DNA of 64,000 nucleotides from Flavobacteriales bacterium. Lineage in GTDB: Bacteria; Bacteroidota; Bacteroidia; Flavobacteriales_E; Vicingaceae. Of the stretch, positions 60,301 through 64,000 are shown one piece after another; position 1 is the first letter of the stretch; each line of letters opens with the position of its first letter. A model generated the notes under the pieces. The model made no database searches and was not told where the DNA came from. It was given only the letters and a program-made list of their open reading frames with translations. A program made the translations under genes and the position numbers. The DNA lies in assembly GCA_002401955.1 (NCBI GenBank), contig NVUQ01000009.1, forward strand, positions 20,847 through 84,846, written 5' to 3'.

Positions 60301-62277
60301 TCCTGCTCCTCCAGACCAACCTCCTCCTGTTGCAATGGTAACTGTACCAGCTAAGGTTATATCTGGATTATTCTCACATATACTTTGATCTACTCCCGCA
60401 TTCGCTGTTGGAGAAGGTCCAAATGTTATTTCCATAGAATCTATTTCTGGGTTACAACTTCCATTACCTGTAGTGGTGAGGTAAAGGATTGTTGATCCGC
60501 TAGCTACTTCTGCAGCAGTAGGAGAATAGACTGCGTTTAATGCCGCTGAACTCGGAGCATAACTTCCTGCGCCTCCAGACCATTGGCCTCCTGTTGCAAT
60601 GATTACAGAACCATTTAATGTTACATTAGGATTGTTACCACAGACAATTTGATCAATACCTGCATTTGAAACAGGAGCAGGTGTAAAGGTTACAGTCATA
60701 ACATCTGTTTCAGGAAAACATACACTAGTTGATGATAGTGTGAGATTAACCGCCCCTGCTAATACATCTCCAGGGCTTGGTGCATATATAGCGTTTAATG
60801 TTGTGTTACTTGGTAAAAATGTTCCAGATCCATTAGTTGTCCATATTCCGGTAGTAGCACCCCCAGTTACAGATCCAGCTAGTTGAGTACTATCATTGGC
60901 ACAAGTAATTAAATCAACTCCTGCATCAACAACAATTTTTCCTGAGAATTCAGAAAAATAGCCAAAACGAGTTCCTGATGAAGCTCCTCCATTGATTAAA
61001 CCAATTGAAAATACATCTGTTGTGTTTGTAATTAAGTTATTTACTCCAACTGGAACATCAACAGTATTATAGCTTATCTGAGCAGACATCCATACTCCAC
61101 CAGTGTTAGGGACTACAGCAAAAGCTGCTGCGGGAATTAGTCCCGGATTCCCATTCATTAAAAAATTTCCTTCATTACCCGCTTGAATAACTATGTTTAA
61201 TCCAAAAAATTCTGTGGTTGAACGAACCACATTAACTTGTGAAGAACCTGCACAATTTAAGGGGGGCAATAACGCACCACCTGTTTCACAACCAAAACCA
61301 GATACATGATAACAATAAGCTGGTTCTGAACATTGAATAAATGTTGACGGGTTAGTAATATTTACTCTAAAAGTTTCGCCTGCAAATAAGTTAGCTACAG
61401 GAACTCCTGCTACTGATATAAGATTGTTGTTTTTAGTAGAAACGATGTAGGCATACTCCGGAACGGTTAGCCCTCCTTGTGTAACAATATAATCGTTTCC
61501 AACTATATCTACAGGTACTAACTGGTCTCCATTTAAATCTTTACATCCTGCTGGTTGTGGCCATACCGAATCATCTTTTACAGAAACAGCGATAGGTTTA
61601 TCAGCAACAATAGCTGTACCAGATGGATTGTCTGCTCCAACAGTACTCGTTACAGCTCCAGAATATGTTTGTCCCCTCATTAAAGTAATCGAATATGAGG
61701 ATAATCCTGGATGTCCTCCATCTAATGGTTTTTGAGGGTAAATTAAAACTGTTGTATTATCTAGAGTGGCAACAATATCAAACGATGTATAAGCCGAAGG
61801 GGTATAACTCCCATTTCGCCAGCTATTTTGAAACGGAGTATAAAATTCTGTTCCTAATCCGTTTATTCCTTTCAATGAAAAAATGTCTGGATTATTCGTT
61901 GTTGTAACTTCATAATAACATGTAATATTTGCCGTAGATGAAATATGTAATCCAGTATTTAAAACTACATCTTGAGGCATTGTTTCTAAATCTGCTCTAT
62001 GGGCTGTTATATCTTCAATGTGCCCAGAATTTGCAGGAATGTTTATTACAATGGGTGCTCCTCCATTAAACCCAGCATTAGCAGGTTGGTCTATAGTTAC
62101 TGTTGCAGCTATATTAGTTGTAGCCATTACCAATCTAAGTCCTTGTGAAGCTGCTGCACCATGGCCAGAAGTTACTTCAGGTGGTGCAAACCAAAAATCC
62201 GTACTCGTTTGTGAGCTTAGTGATGTTGAATAAAATAGTAGTAAGAGAATAAATAGAAAAGCGTATGTATTTTTCAT
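54328..62277 (-). CDS. Giant T9SS type B adhesin with IgGFc-binding-like domain and 22 repeats
   Basis: 2649 residues. Signal peptide (FLFILLLLFYSTSLSSQ), then an IgGFc-binding-like domain (about 25-455: STDFWFAPPEV, SSTANITCYYEV, GTEFYTPFQNSW, PIAVSVKDDSVW, CYHVSGFGCETG). Twenty-two modules of ~87 residues follow (about 460-2390), each with xADAGVDQTVCANNxxVTL, then GGxWSGGxGxYxPNxxTLNAxYTP, AExxAGTVTLTLTTTGNGxC. Then two PKD-type domains (WYWDFGDGSTSIIQNPTH, SWTWDFGDGIGASSTQNP) and a type B sorting domain over the last ~88 residues (LPTAFTPNGDDHNDIL, YNEWGEVIF, GWDGTHNGEK). A surface adhesin anchored with the adjacent PorP/SprF. A minus-strand terminator-like hairpin lies ~50 bases upstream. 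Confidence 0.93.
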   Translation of the reverse strand: MKNTYAFLFILLLLFYSTSLSSQTSTDFWFAPPEVTSGHGAAASQGLRLVMATTNIAATVTIDQPANAGFNGGAPIVINIPANSGHIEDITAHRADLETMPQDVVLNTGLHISSTANITCYYEVTTTNNPDIFSLKGINGLGTEFYTPFQNSWRNGSYTPSAYTSFDIVATLDNTTVLIYPQKPLDGGHPGLSSYSITLMRGQTYSGAVTSTVGADNPSGTAIVADKPIAVSVKDDSVWPQPAGCKDLNGDQLVPVDIVGNDYIVTQGGLTVPEYAYIVSTKNNNLISVAGVPVANLFAGETFRVNITNPSTFIQCSEPAYCYHVSGFGCETGGALLPPLNCAGSSQVNVVRSTTEFFGLNIVIQAGNEGNFLMNGNPGLIPAAAFAVVPNTGGVWMSAQISYNTVDVPVGVNNLITNTTDVFSIGLINGGASSGTRFGYFSEFSGKIVVDAGVDLITCANDSTQLAGSVTGGATTGIWTTNGSGTFLPSNTTLNAIYAPSPGDVLAGAVNLTLSSTSVCFPETDVMTVTFTPAPVSNAGIDQIVCGNNPNVTLNGSVIIATGGQWSGGAGSYAPSSAALNAVYSPTAAEVASGSTILYLTTTGNGSCNPEIDSMEITFGPSPTANAGVDQSICENNPDITLAGTVTIATGGGWSGGAGTYTPNNTTLNTVYTPTAAEITAGTVTLTLTTTGNGGCLAVSDNIIITFTGAPTADANVDQTVCANNADATLAGAVTVATGGSWSGGLGIYTPNNTTLNTVYSPTAAEITAGTVTLTLTTTGNGGCLAVADDIIITITNAPTVNADVDQTVCANNSAVTLNGNVTVATGGTWSGGTGTYAPNANTLNAVYTPSAVEITAGTATLTLTTSGNGNCNAEIDNMTITITPAPISDAGVDQSVCENNPDVTLAGVVTIATGGIWSGGAGVYTPNNSTLNAVYTPTAAEIAAGTLTLTLTTSGNGNCNAEVDNMTITYTTAPTANANSDQTVCANNADVTLAGSITIATGGSWTGGLGIYTPNNTTLNAVYSPTAAEIAAGTVTLTLTTTGNGACLAATDDMIVTITIAPTVNADVDQTVCANNPNVTLNGAVTVATGGTWSGGTGTYAPNANTLNAVYTPSAAEITAGTTTLFLTSTGNGTCNAVLDSMIITITPAPTADAGVNQILCSNNADATLAGAITVATGGVWSGGGGTFNPSNTSLNAIYTPSVGEIAAGNVILTLTTTGNGTCNAVTDNIQLTFTLPPTANAGVDQILCANNADITLSGSVTIATGGQWTGGLGMFTPNSTTLNAVYTPTAGELAAGNITLTLTTTGNGTCTAEVDDMTVTFTPAPTVDADVDQTVCANNPLVTLNGSVTVAAGGIWTGGAGVFAPNNTTLGASYTPSLAEVTTGSVTLYLTTTGIGNCLPEVDSMIITITPLPTADAGVNLTSCSNNSTVTLAGLITGATGGIWTGGAGAFIPGNTALGSTYTPSASEIAAGTVTLVLTSTGNGNCNAVADSIVITIAPAPSADAGVDQTVCSNNSSVTLNGSVNLASGGVWSGGLGVFTPNNTTLNAVYTPSASEIAAGTVTLTLTTTGNGNCLPELNQMNINFTAAPTVSAGLDQIVCANNPITVLNGAVGGAMGGQWSGGLGNYSPGSTTLNASYTPTAVEISTGSVMLYLTTTGNGNCLSVTDSMLITISSSPIVDAGPDTTICVSNLNLTLTGLVNGPTTTGNWTTSGSGVFIPSSATLNAVYQASSADSAAGTVTLVLTSTNNGNCNPELDSMIISILPAGGASAGSDQTICANNANVVLSGAVTGNASGGVWSSTGTGIWIPNATSLTTTYIPSAADLLAGTVTLTLTANSCNLATDDVVVTITPEPLVFAGNDTTVCVSNLNIPLNGLISGASTSGVWSTTGTGTFVPNNTTLNATYQASLADSANQGVSLILTPTGIGNCLVVIDTININLFPTGIASAGPDQIVCANNADILLNGSITGGATSGIWTTSGSGTFTPTDTIMNPTYIPSSGDTSAGTVTLILTATNSCSLAADFLVVTIEPAPVVNAGPDQSICGTIPIVNLSGSISGSTTTGIWATSGTGTFDNVGSMTPIYTASAADTASGGVTLYLTSTNNGLCNAVVDTVMISISSGIKVNAGPDQFVCATSTQTQLLGVVYDGSSTGQWTTSGTGSFFPHDSLLTAIYQFSSADSAAGIVTLTLTSTNNGGCAVTTDTVVITFGNSAFAYGGMDQSVCADNLVANLSGIVSGGSSTGIWTSSGSGIFTPTDTSLVTSYIPSSNDSLLGSVSIYLTTTNNQGGCLSGIDTLNITIDYLPIADAGSDQTICNTTDSISLNGNLQFALTGTWSSSGTGSFSPNNTTLNAVYLMSALDIAGGSVTLTLSSASNGSCSGTTNSMTITVDNPLIANFNWNGQCVDNPISFYDSTVVLSGSIAGWYWDFGDGSTSIIQNPTHTYTSVGNSSVTLIVTSATGCVDTVTQSVTINARPSADFSLGAPPYLIDQVVNLNDLSFGATSWTWDFGDGIGASSTQNPTYTYSTSGTYAIGLMVANSFGCVDSISREIIIEEDSITIHPPQLPTAFTPNGDDHNDILYVRGGPFTWVHFTIYNEWGEVIFHSDDETMGWDGTHNGEKASIGVYVYKVKGVTIDGMEYSKSGKIALIR

Positions 62278-62326
62278 AATTTAAGAAAGATGATAGATTG
62301 GTTTTGATTTTATACTGATTTAAGGC

Positions 62327-62355
62327 AAAAAAGGTTACCTATGCTTGTAACCTTT
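62327..62355 (-). terminator. Terminator-like hairpin upstream of the giant adhesin gene
   Basis: On the minus strand AAAGGTTAC (62347-62355) pairs with GTAACCTTT (62330-62338), followed by T6. It lies 50 bases before the ATG of the 2649-residue adhesin, with no gene behind it for ~1 kb, so it may be an attenuator in a long leader or end an antisense/unknown RNA. Confidence 0.6.
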
Positions 62356-62429
62356 CAGGTTTTTAATTAGTTGTGGTGAGTAAAAAACCTCATGATAATA
62401 TTTACCCTATATAGAGGATTTTGGAAACG

Positions 62430-62600
62430 TCATTGCGAGGCACGAAGCAATCTCATTTAAAATAGCTGCTTGCAGCTTGCAGCTACAAGCGGTATTTAAT
62501 ATTGAGGATGTCATTCTGAACAATATTTTACAAGCAATTTATTGCTTAGGAAAATGAAGTGATGAATCTTTTGTGTTTAATAAACCATTACCAAAAGCAA
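62430..62600 (+). repeat. Two GTCATT dispersed repeats in the 62.3-63.3 kb gap
   Basis: First copy: GTCATTGCGAGGCACGAAGC at 62431, ending AATCTCATTT, then a GCTGCTTGCAGC hairpin-rich stretch. Second copy: GTCATTCTGAAC at 62509 with CAAGCAAT/ATTGCTTAG hairpin and end GATGAATCTTTTGTGTTTAA. They share the terminal words of the elements at 51619 and 63069. Confidence 0.65.
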
Positions 62601-62698
62601 GGCTACTTTAATAAACGCTTGCGGAAAAAAGCCTTTTTCATTACAACTTAAATTAACCTCTATACTCTAATTTTCAGTATCAAAGGAGCGAGGGGGAA

Positions 62699-62783
62699 GG
62701 ACCGAATGGAGCGAAATGCAAAGCAATTGGCCGAGTTGGGCAAGCCTAGCGCGTAAAAATTGCGGAGCATTTGGCATTCGGTC
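62699..62783. repeat. Long imperfect hairpin, Bacteroidetes-type intergenic element
   Basis: ACCGAATG pairs with CATTCGGT (62701-62708 with 62775-62782) and inside it AAATGC...GCAATT with AATTGC...GCATTT, leaving a 3x3 internal loop. Directly after follows a pair of A-rich tracts (CAAGAAAAAGAACGG, then AACGAAACAAAAAAATCAAG). Similar combinations recur between genes in many Bacteroidetes genomes; function unknown. Confidence 0.6.
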
Positions 62784-63068
62784 TTGATTTTTGGTTCTTT
62801 TTATTCAAGAAAAAGAACGGAGAAAAAAAGCCTTTTTCATTTTTTCCTTAGATGAAAAAACGAAACAAAAAAATCAAGGCTTACAAAAACATTGATAACC
62901 TATTCTTCCTAAAAATAAGTGCGGCTGGATGATTTTCGGGCCCCAGCCCTCAACTTTCCAGTCTTACTAAATTTTTACTTCGACTAGAACATCAATTTTT
63001 TGAATGCCACCTTTCAATAACAATTGTGGTTTTGAAGATCACGCTTGGTTATCTCTCAAACAAAACTG

Positions 63069-63145
63069 TCATTCTGAATTAAATTTTCTGTTTGCTTCAG
63101 CAAGCATAGAAAATGACATGATGAATCTTTTGAGTTTAATACCGT
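63069..63145 (+). repeat. GTCATTCTGA dispersed repeat
   Basis: Starts GTCATTCTGAATTAAATTTT, has a TTTTCT..GCTT/AAGC..AGAAAA stem and ends GATGAATCTTTTGAGTTTAA. Same ends as the copies at 51619 and 62509; a degenerate relative (GTCATTTTAGA) follows at 63203. Confidence 0.65.
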
Positions 63146-63319
63146 AACTATTCTCCCCTGAAACAGCTTGCCATCTTCTGTCGGGAAACGAAAATCAGCT
63201 TGTCATTTTAGATTTTGCTTTAGCGTAAAAATCTTAATGGCACAGCGTAAATAAAACGAGTATTTTAAATTGTTGTAAGGAGTATTTTAAGTAAATTGGT
63301 GGGGAATTAATAGATAGTA

Positions 63320-63826
63320 ATGATAGTAGAAACGAAGTTAGAGTTCAAAGATTATATTAAGGTTACTATGGGTTTGATATTTTTGAAACCTCGAAATATT
63401 ATTTTAATAGCTATCTTTTTCCTTATACTTGGTAGCAATATAATAACAGGGTTTGAAGAAGGAGCAGATACTGGTTCTATACTTGCCTTGATACTCCCTG
63501 TAATTATTGTTGTTTCAATTTTTTTAATACTCTTACCAGCTGTTATTTATTTTACTCGTAAAAAATGGTTTTATACAAGTAGTAAGTTGCAAGGTGTAAT
63601 TACTTATGAATTTACTCCAGAAAAGATGCTATTAAAAGGAGATTCATTTAGCTCAGAAATGGATTGGAGTACGATATACAAAGTAGAAGAACGGAAAGAA
63701 ATGATACTAATTTACCATAGTAAAGCAGCTGCTAATTTTGTTTGTAAAGATGCCTTTGGAGATAGATTAGATGAGTTTAAAGATATAGTAAGAAAGCATA
63801 AGAACATTAAATTGAAGTTTAAGTAA
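63320..63826 (+). CDS. YcxB-like membrane protein
   Basis: 168 residues. N-terminal LEFKDYIKVTMGLIF, two membrane helices (about 29-43, IILIAIFFLILGSNIITG; 55-75, ILPVIIVVSIFLILLPAVIYF), then a cytoplasmic C-terminal domain with YEFTPEKMLLKGDSFSSEMDW and YKVEERKEMILIYHSK, typical of the YcxB-like family. The C-domain resembles a small beta-sandwich; the family is uncharacterised. It begins the last gene pair of the window; the next ORF starts 20 bases downstream on the same strand. Nothing in the repeat-rich DNA upstream looks like a clear promoter. Confidence 0.75.
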   Translation: MIVETKLEFKDYIKVTMGLIFLKPRNIILIAIFFLILGSNIITGFEEGADTGSILALILPVIIVVSIFLILLPAVIYFTRKKWFYTSSKLQGVITYEFTPEKMLLKGDSFSSEMDWSTIYKVEERKEMILIYHSKAAANFVCKDAFGDRLDEFKDIVRKHKNIKLKFK

Positions 63827-63846
63827 ATTGGTGTAGATTAAACTTT

Positions 63847-64000
63847 ATGAGTAACAAGGAAGGTAAAGCATTAATAGCATTGGTAGGAGCTTTAGGAATG
63901 GCGTTATTAAGTTTTGTATTGAATAAGTGTAGTGAAGGTGATGTAGAAGATAGAGAATTTATTCCAGACAATAATTATGACATAAGGGGGAGTGACCCCG
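63847..64000 (+). CDS. Partial ORF: small membrane or lipoprotein-like protein
   Basis: Open from ATG 63847 to the window edge (51 codons visible). The N-terminus MSNKEGKALIALVGALGM followed by ALLSFVLNKC and an acidic stretch (SEGDVEDREFIPDNN) suggests one membrane segment or a lipoprotein signal with Cys28. It lies 20 bases after the YcxB-like gene and is probably in the same operon. The last bases (GGGGGAGTGACCCC) could be part of a repeat. Too little is visible to assign function. Confidence 0.45.
   Translation, partial: MSNKEGKALIALVGALGMALLSFVLNKCSEGDVEDREFIPDNNYDIRGSDP

Noticed and set aside
54900..60900. Regular ~260-bp periodic DNA that could suggest a CRISPR or satellite array
   Set aside because: The period equals ~87 codons of adhesin modules, the reading frame is conserved throughout and there are no short identical repeats with unique spacers.
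56576..62233. Many open frames on the plus strand opposite the 2649-residue adhesin (for example 57566-57748, 58172-58474, 59564-59860)
   Set aside because: They are shadows of the repeat codons on the other strand: they recur with the repeat period, have no plausible starts and resemble no protein family.
1..64000. tRNA and rRNA genes
   Set aside because: Intergenic gaps were read on both strands; no cloverleaf with a TTCRANNC arm or rRNA-like sequence was recognised. A tRNAscan run would settle it.

Overview
The window looks like a chromosome segment of a marine-type member of the Bacteroidetes (Flavobacteriales grade). The DNA is AT-rich and start codons lack clear Shine-Dalgarno sequences. 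Several genes carry the Bacteroidetes -7 box TAnnTTTG. Many proteins belong to type IX secretion (T9SS): type A and type B sorting domains and two PorP/SprF proteins. Families largely restricted to this phylum are also present (DUF2480, DUF4837, DUF2279, DarA/DarB). No rRNA, tRNA, CRISPR array, transposase, integrase or phage gene was found.

Layout. 1-6.7 kb: end of an E2 acyltransferase gene, a TylF-like methyltransferase, a LuxE-like acyl-protein synthetase, lipoproteins, purine nucleoside phosphorylase, a secreted EEP phosphatase/nuclease, a large methyltransferase and a GNAT enzyme. 6.7-11 kb: DUF2279 protein, two kynurenine-pathway enzymes (3-hydroxyanthranilate dioxygenase and ACMS decarboxylase) with a broken four-helix-bundle gene between them, two decayed gene fragments, and an SDR with a degenerate active site. 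11-28 kb: two tandem TonB paralogs, a PKD/T9SS protein, RNase R, a frameshifted WG-repeat gene bracketed by copies of the rnr 3' end, a CSLREA-type adhesin, DUF2480, a TPR-LuxR regulator, an ALDH7-type dehydrogenase, DUF2490 and YitT.

28-36 kb: a regulatory-looking stretch with two tiny ORFs and two intrinsic terminators in front of yitT, then a translationally coupled operon of a small secreted protein, a 1695-residue type B adhesin and a PorP/SprF protein. 35-41 kb: a TlpA-like lipoprotein, DUF4837, MltD with LysM domains, TatA and a CPBP protease. 40.7-49.3 kb: an operon for a dialkylresorcinol/flexirubin-type polyketide (DarA, DarB, a BtrH-like acyltransferase, an ABC exporter, ACP and a ketosynthase/chain-length-factor pair). 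49.3-54 kb: a second frameshifted WG-repeat gene, dusB, an attC-like palindromic element next to a frameshifted lipoprotein gene, a purD fragment and a second PorP/SprF. 54-62 kb: a 2649-residue adhesin (IgGFc-binding-like domain, 22 repeats, PKD domains, type B sorting domain). 62-64 kb: repeat-rich intergenic DNA, a YcxB-like protein and a partial ORF.

The most coherent systems are the two adhesin + PorP/SprF loci, where an outer-membrane anchor is encoded directly after a giant T9SS substrate, and the pigment-type polyketide operon. The intergenic DNA holds more than usual: recognisable remnants of a response regulator, a T9SS protein and purD, plus several frameshifts in or near homopolymers. 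Either this genome is shedding genes or the assembly has homopolymer errors; raw reads would decide.
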